Assembly (NCBI GenBank): GCA_958295665.1
Contig: OY282560.1
Span: forward strand, 189,692,561 to 189,756,560
Direction: 5' to 3'
From: Tipula vernalis
Lineage: Eukaryota > Arthropoda > Insecta > Diptera > Tipulidae
Length of the DNA: 64,000 bases
Shown: in pieces, positions 54,801 through 64,000 of the stretch
Numbering within the stretch: position 1 is the stretch's first letter
How the letters are laid out: each line of letters starts with the position of its first letter
Notes under the pieces: generated by a model
The model's input: the letters and a program-made list of their open reading frames with translations, nothing else
What the model was told of the DNA's origin: nothing
The model's database searches: none
Program-made: the position numbers and the translations under genes

Positions 54801-55772
54801 TTTACTACATTCCTCTTCATCCTTCGGTATATCCTCGACCGGAATTCGTCTCACCAACATATCGGCCTCAACCGATTTACCAAGTAATATATTCGATAAA
54901 GTTGGTGCTACTTTAGCATTGTCCGGTATTGCCAATTGTATATCATATACGGCAATATTTCTTCCCATCATATGCGGCAAACTCAAAATGAAACCTTTTG
55001 TGCGTGGTATTAAATGATGTTTCAACTCGGGCATGCCATGTTCGCGAGCGAATTTAATCGAAGCTTCATGTTTGGTCTTTGTAAATCGTGTACCCTCAGC
55101 ATTCAGTAACAGCTAGGAACAAAAAATAAAAATTGAAATAAATTAAAAAATATTCATAAAGATAAAAATATTGTTAATTTGTTTCATTTACCCACATAGG
55201 ACTTGGATAATCCAGTAATTCGTTTAATTGTGTTTCAATGGCTACGCGATCTTTCTCGTAGTTACGTTCTAAAAATATAAATTCACTGAATTTCCAAGAC
55301 CATCCAACGGTTGGGATATATGAAATTGCTTTTTTTGCGTATGCTTTACAATTTCCAAGCACATGTGCATAATCACAGAACATCCATCCCATTAGCCAAT
55401 CAATTTCATAACAATGATTCATCAGCAGTAGAACATGTTCTTTGCCAACATGCTTTTTTAATACTTCTGGATCTATATAAACATTTAATTTACAACCTGA
55501 CCACCATACTGCCATGAACAGTAACTCTGCGAACAAAAAGTTAAACATAGTTTTCAAATATTTAAATGCCGAAAATTGATTTAATACTCACGGCTATGGA
55601 ATGAGAAACATAGATAATACAAAATTTGCCTAAATAGACGTTTATTAAATGGTTTTACAAAAATAAATATAACTAATTGTGCTAAATTTATAAGAAGTCC
55701 TGACACAAAAAATGATATAGCGAATAGCGCATGGATTAGTGTTGATTTTTTTATTTGTGCGAATAGATCCAT
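48804..55772 (-). CDS. Agpat3: 1-acyl-sn-glycerol-3-phosphate acyltransferase, AGPAT3/4 type (4 exons)
   Basis: Acylates lysophosphatidic acid to phosphatidic acid in the ER membrane. Minus-strand exons: 55592-55772, 55192-55526, 54554-55112, 48804-48895; 1167 nt, 388 aa, all phases consistent. Catalytic motif I is NHCYEID (N97-D103), motif II FIFLERNYEKD, motif III EGTR (178-181), and motif IV HLIPRTKG. Hydrophobic segments lie near residues 14-40 (FAISFFVSGLLINLAQLVIF) and near the C-terminus (ALLINTLGWATIIILPMIYY, then FITFGICVSILVA). The last exon is called from the donor CAT|GTAAGT at 54553 and an acceptor ending at 48896. It adds FYFLMQKSIG and SKISKASSYGSTTPSTPNQ, which matches the conserved tail style of fly AGPAT3/4. 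Without splicing, the frame would end as ACKYNNFF. The symbol is approximate, since AGPAT3 and AGPAT4 orthologues cannot be separated here. Confidence 0.93.
49832..50164 (+). pseudogene. Fragment related to the unnamed transposase-like family
   Basis: The ORF contains KIKSNPSKCKQNIRKYNRQS followed by GKEYTDSSSS, which parallels KNIAGWKRNVRNVNRQ with KGKSYVDVNG of the gene at 43022-45430. An acidic stretch precedes it in both. Only the basic N-terminal block remains. Confidence 0.5.
50780..51650 (+). pseudogene. piggyBac-type transposase relic
   Basis: Blocks in order: an acidic start (DSEDNFEEEGDEEALED), YDIHPLVEDLIKQFKKIPVN, VPLKPNIACVNTIQQNLKMG, FEVFTGF, VGTIRKDRIPTNKMSNMEKG and IWIVSWKDNKVVAGVNSIQT. 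These are piggyBac transposase blocks (IRPLxxxL.., GTxRKNR..P, WKDNKxV). Stops and frame changes separate them. A different copy from the one at 13383. Confidence 0.75.
52427..52490 (+). repeat. Possible tRNA-like SINE head
   Basis: ACGCAGTGGTTAAAGC resembles a Pol III A box and TGCTCGACTGG, about 30 bases on, a poor B box. No cloverleaf was found. Reported only as a possibility. Confidence 0.25.
53020..53225 (+). repeat. GT-rich, strand-asymmetric low-complexity stretch
   Basis: About 200 bases dominated by G and T on the + strand, with loose recurrences of GATGTTGGTGTGAG-like motifs and many GG doublets. The 80-codon ORF across it (53026-53268) is a Val/Gly-rich by-product of this composition. 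Confidence 0.6.
53240..53280 (+). mobile_element. Possible hAT transposon end
   Basis: CAGCGGTTCACAGACTTTTT followed by GTGTGACCC resembles hAT ends of the CAGxGGTTCTCAACCTTT type. The matching inverted end was not found nearby, so this may be a solo end or chance. Confidence 0.3.
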
Positions 55773-56485
55773 TTTATTTTGTTCGATTTCTCTCGATTTA
55801 GGTTTAATTCTTACATGAATAATGTAGGTAATTTGTTAGGTTTTGCTCAAATTAATGTGAGTATGTATCTGAAAATATACAACAAAAAAATCATTTAATT
55901 AATATACATAATTCAACATTTCAGTACAAAACGTGTTAATTTTATTCAAAACTATAATTAAAATTCTAAGACACTCGCATTGACTAATTAATTCCCAAAA
56001 AATTATTTCAATGATAAATGTCATTTATTAAAGAAGCAGGATTTTACATTGAGAGTGACTTTCAATTCGGACATGAGTTTATTTTCAATTTTGCTTAGAT
56101 TGTCAGTCGTGAATTAGCTACAATCTCATTAACAAATGAACAGGAATTTGACTGATAATTTTTTAAAGTTATCGGAATTAGAATTTGATGTAAAATTGGA
56201 AAGATTTATTTGTATTTTGAGAAAAAATTTCCGTAAAATTTTAAGAGAGATGAAATATGATATAATTTTGACTTGACTAACCTCTTCGATTTTGCGTTAC
56301 AATCGAATTCAAGTACGAATCATTTTTTTGTAATTTTAACGTTGTGGGTTTGTTTAGGTAATTTAAAAAGGTTAAGTAACTCATGGCACTACCAATAATT
56401 TGATTAGTATCTTACTTTGTTTTGTTCAGTGCTACAGTGAGTTTGAATTAAATAATAAAAGAATAAAATCTTATAATTGTGAAAA
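55773..56485. promoter_or_regulatory. Divergent spacer between AGPAT and the ORF at 56486
   Basis: 713 bases between two divergent starts, AT-rich, presumably holding both promoters and 5' UTRs. No TATA box or known element could be assigned. Confidence 0.35.
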
Positions 56486-56733
56486 ATGGCTTGGATCGGT
56501 GGAGGGAATCGGTCATCTGAAAAATTATGCAATAATATCAAGAAAAAGGGCACCCTAAAAAGTAAAAAAAAGGTGTTAGTAACATCTTCAAGAAATGAAG
56601 CTTATTTAAGGCATCTTAGATTTAAAAGGGTCGGTTTGCACCTGCTACAAAACTACACAAAGAACTTGCAAATTATCTATTAAACATCTCTAGCATTTAT
56701 ATCAAAAGAAGAAGGCTAAAGAAATTGGGTTAA
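56486..56733 (+). pseudogene. Small unrecognised gene, possibly frameshifted
   Basis: Starts MAWIGGGNRSSEKLCNNIKK, then GTLKSKKKVLVTSSRNEAYL, and stops at 56683 in its own frame. From about 56638 another frame reads PATKLHKELANYLLNISSIY then IKRRRLKKLG and stops at 56731-56733. The second piece looks more protein-like than the 3' end of the first frame, so a single frameshift or a sequencing error near 56630 is possible. I do not recognise the family. The composition (Lys/Arg-rich, no hydrophobic segment) suggests a small soluble protein. The position, divergent from AGPAT, suits a real gene. It could equally be a chance ORF. Confidence 0.35.
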
Positions 56734-57589
56734 AATGAAGAGTATTCGCACAAAAAAACTACCGTTGACCAAGAGAATGAAAGAAAACAGACTTATGGTG
56801 CACTAAGCGGGAAAGTTGTGACTATAAATATTTAGCAGAATATCGTATTTTCTCATGAATGAACATTTAATTCGATTGGTCTTGATTCAAATAAAAATGC
56901 ATTACTCAGCCAGTCAAACATTCTCCTTATGTTTTAATTCGGCGGTACATTACAAAATATGAAATTGATAGTATTCAGTTATTACTTAGATCAGTAAATG
57001 CAGAAAAATAAAAGAGATCCTAAATAATGGGATTGTACTTTTAGTTGAGGATTCATTTATTATCTTGCCTAATGTTGTTTTTCAAGCTTTGTCATAGAGT
57101 TCGCTTCTTTTATTTTATTGAGTTTTTTATCATATTACATTCTTTTGGCAGCAATGAACAAAACTCACACTTTAAATTTATAAAATGCTTGCGTAAATAA
57201 ACTAGATTTTTAGGTACACAACAGGGCAAAGTAAATTAATTTTTAATTAATTTCACATTAACCGGTAATCACCATTGCGTTATGTTTCCCACTCACAAAT
57301 GATTATTCTCATCTTTTCATTTACGTGTCATTTTCTATTAAAGCCACTGGCTTATAGGCAACGTACATTTTTCGTTTTATTTTCATACATCTCACTATAA
57401 ATCACAAGTAAAAACTTAAATTCGCTTTTTAAATAGAGAAAAACAATTACAATTAAGCATGCAAGTGAAAATATATGAAAAGAAAAAAGGAAACGATGTC
57501 GTTTTTCGATCCAAACCTTGTTGAATCATTATTTTGGGTATAAAAGCTTTATTTTGCATTTGTAGTATTTTTTTAAATTTTGGTTCCAA
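56734..57589. other. Intergenic spacer
   Basis: AT-rich, nothing recognised. Confidence 0.4.
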
Positions 57590-58960
57590 CAACAAATTTG
57601 CTTTTCTGGTTTATTTTTGGGGCGAAACCAATCAAAAACATCGAAATTTTTTCAAATAAATCAAAGAATCCTGAATAATCGGGGAAATTCGCAATAATCT
57701 CGAACAACAACTTGACAATTTTGAATAATAACTTACATCATGCGAGAAACATCAACGAGTAACTTTATCTCGAAAATCTCAAAAATCATCAATATGTTCA
57801 ATGATAATTTAAGAAGTGTCGAATAATCTCGATAAAGCCAACGTCAAGCATCTTTGAAAGTCTCAAATAATCTCGAAAAATCTCATCTGTGTAAACTCAA
57901 CATACTCCAAATTTAACTTAACATTGAATAACTCAATGATACGCAAATCAGAAAATCTCAAAAACAAAAGTCTCGATAAATCAATAATCCAGTTTAAGAC
58001 CCTTGTAAATTTCGAAAAATATCGGTCTTTCAATTTTAGAAAATCCTCAATACTGAAAAAATTTGGAATTTTTCTGAAATTTTGAAAACCTCGAATAAAT
58101 TCTGAAAAATATAATGGGTATCGCAAAGCCTCAAACAACCTCCATTGCCACGCAATTAAGCGCTATTTAAATCCGAAAATCTCGAACTTCAATAATCTCA
58201 TCTCTATTTGTCAGGATCATGTAACTCAGTTCTATTTTTTAATTCACCCCAAGCTAAACTTGGAATAATATCGAAACTTTCGAAAGTTTTACATATGCAA
58301 CAACGTCAATCAAATCTCGAATAAGCCTAAAAACTTCCAAAATCTCATTGAAAATTTCTATTCATCACTAATTCTGAAAAATCAAGCAACTGGCTAGACA
58401 TTGTTATAAATTTCAACTCGAATAAATTATAATAATATCCGAAAAATTTGACTAAATATTCTCAAAAAATCTTAAATAAAATTAGAACCCTGGAAAATCT
58501 TGAAAAGTCTCAATGCCACAATTCAAAAGCAACAAATTATCATTCTCGAAAAAATAACACGAAAATCTTGACTAATTTCGAAAATATTTACTAATATTGA
58601 TAATTTCGATGCCAAGCAACTGAATGTTGATCAAAGCCTGAAAATACCAAATATCTCAAAATCTCGAATTTCGAGAAATTCACCTAACTCAATGCTACAT
58701 TTAATTCAATCCATTCTAAATATAAATAATATCAAAAATCTTGGATAATCCTGAAAAATAGAAAGATGTACCCGTATTTATTTATTTTTGAAAATAACAT
58801 CTCACCAACAAATTTCGAATAAATTTTATAACGTTCAAAAATCACATCAAACAAAATTCGTTGAATTTCGAAAAATCTGGAATAATCCCCAAGACAATAT
58901 AAAGTAACTTTATTTAAAAACAAAAAAAAATAAATTAAAACCACCAAATCCAAACATCGA
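57590..58960. repeat. Degenerate AATCTCGAAAA-type repeat field
   Basis: Over about 1.4 kb, short motifs such as AATCTCGAAAAATCTC, ATAATCTCGA, CTCGAATAA and TTCGAAAAT recur dozens of times with no fixed period. This suggests an old, scrambled satellite or repeated slippage. ORFs in it (57863-58138, 58732-58953 on -) are by-products. Confidence 0.6.
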
Positions 58961-59347
58961 GATGCCTGGGGTCGATCGTGAGTTCAGGTATCGGATATTA
59001 TTGGATCCGTTTAGATTAACCAAAAGTGTATTGCTTTGGCCAATTTACAAAAATTTACAATAACAATTGCTTGGATAATTACAAAGAAGATTCAGCAAAA
59101 TCCAATTTTTTTTTTTAAATTTACACAAATCAAAACCGATTTTTAGTTATAATACCTACCAATAGAATTTGCTTCATAAGAAATACATCAAACAAAATTG
59201 GTTTGGGAAATTTTAAATCCAAACCTAAATCTAATCCTATTTTATATTCCTACCAGTATCGTCAAACTTGTTTGACCCTAAGCAAGTTTTTTGTTAATTT
59301 TCAAATACTATTTATCGCTCATGGATCGCTCACTCGTACAGCAGAGG
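58961..59347. other. Intergenic spacer
   Basis: AT-rich, nothing recognised. Confidence 0.4.
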
Positions 59348-59410
59348 AAGAATAATTCAATGCGAAAGAGCGAAATATTTGTACTTTGCTCTTTCGCATT
59401 AATTATTCTT
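59348..59410. repeat. Compact hairpin, microRNA-precursor-sized stem
   Basis: AAGAATAATTCAATGCGAAA with GAGC pairs with GCTCTTTCGCATTAATTATT with CTT. Arms are 24 and 23 bases with one bulge, and the loop is 16 bases. Flanking bases pair poorly. It could be a small hairpin RNA gene or the core of a foldback repeat. Confidence 0.6.
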
Positions 59411-60169
59411 TATTCGCTGACGTTGAAGTTCCATGAGACCAGCATGAGAGTAAGAATATATAGAAGGATTATTTAAACTCTGTTGTTAGTTAATCAACCA
59501 CAAGGGCAATTTTACTAAGGTCAGGAAAAAGTCCAGACTTGAGCGCCTTTGAAAATTTAACCAGACAAAGAATTAGTTTAATGAAAACAAAGGGCTTTAT
59601 TTAAACACATCTGACATGGCCCAGTTCCCTTGAATATATTTAGTAATATTTGAGATATGACAAAATAGCTTGCCTAAAGCTTTAAAGATTATCATAAAAC
59701 AAATTCACATAATATTGTAAAATGGTACATGATAAAGATCTATGTTGCCTTCATGTTAACTAGATCTCCACTAAAAAATTGACTATTACGAAAAAGAGGT
59801 GAGCGATGAAATTTACGCCTGTTATTTATTACGCCAATTTTTGAGCTGTAATAAGAGGTTTAATGTTTGTATAGTAAACCCACCATAAATGTGCAAACTA
59901 CACTCAGTTTTCGAATTAAAATTTTCAAAATAAACTTCATGAAATATGTACATCTAGGGGGCACATTGAATGAAATACAGTAGTGTTGAATGAAATAGCC
60001 CAGTTGTGGATTATTTTGGAAATAATTGTCAATATTAAAAAAATTGTTGTCAATTTTCTATGATATTTTAACTTTCTTTTAATCTAGTAAAATAAAGTAT
60101 AGTAATCATGAAAATTTTAGACCTTGAGATTTTTAGAGATTTATCTGTTTTGAGGTCACCTGAGTCCGA
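59411..60169. other. Intergenic spacer
   Basis: AT-rich, nothing recognised. Confidence 0.4.
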
Positions 60170-60400
60170 AAATGTGGGTTCGAAATGGTGTCTGTCTGTC
60201 AGTCTGTCTGTGTCCTCTCTACAGCCCAGATGGTTTAACCAATCGAACTGAAACTTCAGATTTAAGCTTTTTTGATAAATTGGGAGGTCCCAGTGAATTT
60301 TACTCCAAATCGGCTAACCGGAAGAGGCCACTCCCTTGGTTCAGAAAATTTATTTTGCAAATATCTTAAAAAGTATAAGGTTTACAAAATACTACTTGAA
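60170..60400 (+). repeat. CTGT microsatellite within a probable dispersed repeat
   Basis: GTCTGTCTGTCAGTCTGTCT is followed by CCAGATGGTTTAACCAATCG and GGAAGAGGCCACTCC. This layout recalls dispersed insect repeats with a CTGT run, but no family can be named and no ends are visible. Confidence 0.35.
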
Positions 60401-60639
60401 ACAAAATGTTTCCAAAAATTAAAAACAAAAGAAAATAAAAAAAAAATAAAAATTAAAAAAAAAAAATTTAAATATTAAAAAAAAAAATTTAAAAATTATA
60501 AAAAACAATAAAAATTCTCAAAATTCTCTGTTCCCAACAAATAAATAAATCAATTAAATTTCAATTCGTAATAAAAACATAAAAAAGAAATTGTCAAATA
60601 TTTTATGGCATAAAAAGTTTATTCAAAGAAATAGCACAA

Positions 60640-61370
60640 TGGGTAGGTTTAGTTGATTTCAAAAGTTCTCGATCGGATTCAGATCGGGTAACTGTGCATT
60701 GCATGCTTAACGTTCATAACGTTCACCTCATTTTCTCTAAACCAAGCTATCGCCTTTCTCGAGGTACGCTTCGGGTCATTATCTTGCTGAAAACTTCAGC
60801 CGTGCGGTATGGCGTCTTCAGCCTATCCGAACAACACATCATCCGCTACACGAAACAGCACCACGAAAAAGCGCGCCATACCATAATAGAACCGCCACCA
60901 TGCTTAATTGTCTTTTTCGTGTAATGTGACGAGAAATTTGTATTCGGTGGACGTGGTACATAATGCCGGCCGTCAGAACCAAACAAATTCACTTTTGTTT
61001 CATCGGTCGTTATTATTTTCCTTCATTTTTGGCGTCGGCATTCGCTAAGAGAATTTTTAGCAAAATTACTCCGGCTGATATTTTTTTTTATACAATAGAA
61101 GTGGGACCTGCTGGACCGCGCAGCCCCTTAAATTATGAGCTAACACAATCTTTTTTTGCGATTCGGACAGTTAAAGCATCTTCTTTTTTTGGTTGTCTTG
61201 CGACTACTAAGGCAATTTTTGACTAGATTTTAGTGCATTTATTACTAGTTTACATGATATAGCAAGGATTTTCGCGATTTCGGAAATTGATTTTCCCTCA
61301 GATTTTAATCTTCTGGCAATTTGCCTTTCTTCAATGTTACAATGTTTTAAAAGACCCATTCTCGCAAACA
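60640..61370 (-). pseudogene. Tc1-like transposase relic
   Basis: Minus strand from about 61362: MGLLKHCNIEERQIARRLKS and GKSISEIAKILAIS (HTH domain), then after a gap KIITTDETKVNLFGSDGRHY, YTKKTIKHGGGSIMVW and TPYRTAEVFSKIM. It has stops at several points, and the C-terminal DxNPIEN block is missing. Confidence 0.7.
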
Positions 61371-61679
61371 GCAATATTTTTTTCTAAGTTTTATAAATTA
61401 AAATTTAAGTTTTGAACAGTATGGTCACACCAAATTTCTTTCTTTTTTCAATTAATTATTTGATATGTTTCTCACAAAAATCAAACCAGTACTGATGTTC
61501 TATTTCATTGAACACGAAACTATGTTTGTTTTCGGTGATTTCCCTGAATATGAATTATGTGAATCCGTAAAGTTAAATTTAAAACTGTTAACACTACTTA
61601 GTGCTAGTATTAAAACAATTCTTGATAATAAACATTTATTTTTCTGATATTCTTGCAACTCATCTTAAAAATCACCCCT
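61371..61679. other. Intergenic spacer
   Basis: AT-rich. The ORF at 61465-61647 has no recognised motif. Confidence 0.35.
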
Positions 61680-62190
61680 GGATTTGTCACTTAAACCCAA
61701 ATAATGTTTTGAAAGCCAAATTTGCATAATAGTTAAGTCGGTATTTATTTGCCTTTCGAATTAATCGGCAGTATTAAAGTAACGTCATCAGCAAATTCAT
61801 TTATTTTTACATTTAATTTGAGTTGGAAAATTGAATTAATATAAATTAAAAATAGTATAAGTTCCAGAACTGTACTTTGTGGAACACCTAGAAATATTCT
61901 TCCTGGGACGCTTATACAAATGCCAATTTTAACCTGTTGTATACCATCACTTAAATAATAGTAAATGTTTTACTCTGTCGAAGACTTTAGAAATATCTAA
62001 AAAAAGTACTCCGACTAGGAGATTTTTATTTAGAATGTTGAAAATTTCAATTGAAAAGAACAGCAAAGCTAGTTCGATACTTTGGACAATGTTGGACATA
62101 AGGAAATATGGCAGTAGCTGGTCATAATAAGTCTGTTCATTTTATGCAAATTAATTGCTATAGATTGTTATAAAATACTCGGAGAGACAC
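61680..62190 (-). pseudogene. LINE reverse transcriptase relic (antisense)
   Basis: Minus strand: LLVGVLFLDISKVFDRVKHL (SKAFDxVxH block), VPGRIFLGVPQSTVLELILF (GVPQGSVLGP block) and NEFADDVTLILPINSKG (FADD catalytic box). Stops interrupt the frame. It lies next to, and opposite in direction to, the LINE at 62425. Confidence 0.7.
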
Positions 62191-62424
62191 CTGAATTAAC
62201 AAAATTATTGAAAATATTTGATAATAAATTAGCTACGTGATAGACAAACCTTAAAAATTTAAAACTTATTCCGCCTAACCAAACCTTCACTATAATTACC
62301 AGAGATTTCTTTTTGATTTTTATTCTCACCGATTAACTGATTAACTAGGAAATTTTATAAAAAGTTGCTTCATTATCACTTGTACAAATTTCCTTTTTAG
62401 TTAAAAAAAAATTATCTCAGGAAT
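62191..62424. other. Spacer between two LINEs
   Basis: AT-rich, nothing recognised. Confidence 0.35.
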
Positions 62425-64000
62425 TTGTTCGTAACAGGCCAAATTTACCAAAATTTGAATTTAATTTCCCGCACTACAATTACTGGCGTTATTAAACAAA
62501 TCACTGTAAGAATTAAAATGCTTTTGAAAGATAGGAAAATTAAGTGCTGGATGTCTAATAGCCTTCTGAAAACTATAAAAGTCAAAAATAGATTGCTTCT
62601 AATTGCTAATAAACATAAAAATAATATTAATCTTCAGAATAGAGTAAAATTCCTTCAGAGGAAAATTAAGTTAGATATAGCAACCACAAAAGAACAATAC
62701 TATCAAAATAAATTTCAGCATTCTAAAAAAGATTTAAAAATTTAATGGCGTTTATTGGATGAAATTGTTGGTAAGCAGAAATTATTTCAACCAATTTCTG
62801 AAATATTAGATACCAATGGTGTTGTACTAACTGAGTCACTTGACATAGCAAACGCTTTCAATGAATATTTTGTTGATGTTTCCATCAACCTCAAATCAAA
62901 AATCTCTAGTACATCATATGTACCCAACAGAGATGGTAACTTGCTAAAACATAATTTTGAGTCTAAGACATTTTTCTTTTCACCAATATCCCCGTCTGAA
63001 ATTTTGAATTATATCAATAGTTTGGATAATTCCAAATCATCTGGCATTGATAATTTAAGTAATTCTTTAATCAAACAAATTGCACCATCTATTGCTTTTA
63101 TGTTGGCCCATATCTTCAATCTCAGCCTTGATCGTAGCATTTTTCCAGATTGCTTAAAAATTGCTTCAGTGGTACCGTTGTTCAAAAGTGGTAACAAATC
63201 AGAGTTAACCAATTATAGGCCCATATCATTATTCTCAGTTTTTTCAAAAATATTTGAAAAATGTATTAAAACAAGACTATTACTTTTTCTAAACAAGAGA
63301 TCATTTTTCTCAAATAAACAATATGGATTTAGAGAAGGACGTAGCACTGAAACTGAATTAAATGATTTTCTGAGTACTACAATTGATTCACTAAATGATA
63401 ACCTTAGTTCGGCGGCTAACTTCATTGATTTGACGAAAGCTTTTGACACGGTTGATCATGAGCTTTTATTGTATAAGTTAAATTGTGCTGGTATTCGAGG
63501 CAGAGCTAATGATTGGTTCCAGTCTTATCTTATGAACAGAAAACAAACTGTAAAAATTTGCGGAAAATATAGCAGTTTTAGAATGATCCACTGCGGCGTT
63601 CCTCAGGATTCAGTTCTTGGCCCCATATTATTTTTAGTGTACATTAATTCCTTATTTTTTTTAGACTTGAAAGGATATATGATTGGTTTTGCCGATGACA
63701 TTGCACTTACTTATAGAGGAGCATCAAACCAGTTAATTTCCCATCAAATCAATTACAACCTTTTAATTTTAAGAAAATGGTTGGATTTGCATTTTATGGT
63801 TCTAAGCACAAAATCACAAGTAATGTTTTTTTAAATTATATGGTCCTATAGAGATACATTTTGAAATTATTTACCATTCTACTAAATGTATGAACCATAA
63901 AACTTACAATGTCTCAGCTGAATTATCCAGTTGCTCTAATGAATGTAGCAACATTGAAATTGTCGAAAACTTTAAATATTTAGGAGTTACGTTAGATACA
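62425..64000 (+). mobile_element. LINE with well-preserved reverse transcriptase, runs off the window
   Basis: 62425-62745 encodes the basic linker before the RT. 62755-63834 then gives 359 uninterrupted codons: SKSSGIDNLSNSLIKQIAPS, NYRPISLFSVFSKIFEKCIK, NKQYGFREGRSTETELNDFL, IDLTKAFDTVDHELLLYKLN, HCGVPQDSVLGPILFLVYIN and MIGFADDIALTYRG (catalytic FADD). Style is Jockey/CR1-like. A stop or frame change occurs near 62745. After a T-run slip near 63830 another frame continues NFKYLGVTLDT up to the window edge. The RT is nearly intact, so this is among the younger LINE copies here; the 5' part (endonuclease) is not present nearby. Confidence 0.85.

Noticed and set aside
59291..59476. 61-codon ORF across the hairpin as a gene
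   Set aside because: It is formed by the inverted repeat itself and has no recognised motif.

Overview
This is AT-rich, intron-bearing nuclear DNA from an insect. The evidence is four conserved eukaryotic genes with GT..AG introns, plus LINE, Tc1/mariner, piggyBac, PIF/Harbinger and pogo families typical of insects. The exact order is not certain. I found no tRNA or rRNA genes, no CRISPR arrays and no bacterial or viral genes.

Genes. Three lie head to tail on the + strand at the left: mitochondrial alanyl-tRNA synthetase (AARS2, 8 exons, 73-3517), phosphomannomutase (PMM, 2 exons, 3882-4711) and the deadenylation-complex subunit PAN3 (14 coding exons, 5843-25685). PAN3 coding exon 1 is separated from exon 2 by a 16.7-kb intron filled with transposons; exons 2-14 are packed into 3 kb. 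On the - strand a 1-acylglycerol-3-phosphate acyltransferase (AGPAT3/4-like, 4 exons) runs from 55772 to 48804. Its last coding exon lies beyond a 5.7-kb repeat-bearing intron and is easy to miss. A short conserved-looking + strand ORF at 56486 starts divergently from AGPAT and may be a small gene or a broken one. The four genes serve unrelated household functions (mitochondrial translation, GDP-mannose supply, mRNA poly(A) shortening, phosphatidic acid synthesis), and nothing suggests a shared pathway.

Repeats fill most of the rest. Inside PAN3 intron 1: a pogo-type MITE (6767-7042), a decayed Jockey LINE (7107-9430), an RNase H-bearing LINE ending in CCTAA repeats and flanked by an unusually long ~170-bp direct duplication (9750-11690), piggyBac, Tc1 and mariner relics, a LINE split by a SINE-like repeat, and one copy of a 375-bp MITE. 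Between PAN3 and AGPAT: a second copy of that MITE, a TTA-flanked MITE, a Tc1 element with clear ends, two MITEs joined tail to head through one TTA, 4 kb of AT-rich DNA without genes, an antisense LINE, and a composite foldback palindrome (37851-42187) with a MITE in one arm and a LINE in the other. Further right are a multi-lesion transposase-like gene of unnamed family (43022-45430, -), a 65-bp tandem array, a 294-bp near-perfect palindrome, and a PIF/Harbinger fragment.

The right end (56.7-64 kb) has a 1.4-kb degenerate AATCTCGAAAA-type repeat field, a compact hairpin at 59348-59410, Tc1 and LINE relics, and a fairly well preserved LINE reverse transcriptase that runs off the window edge.

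Most striking structurally are the nested foldback, the long duplication around the CCTAA-tailed LINE, and the 294-bp palindrome. I see no convincing novel multi-gene system.
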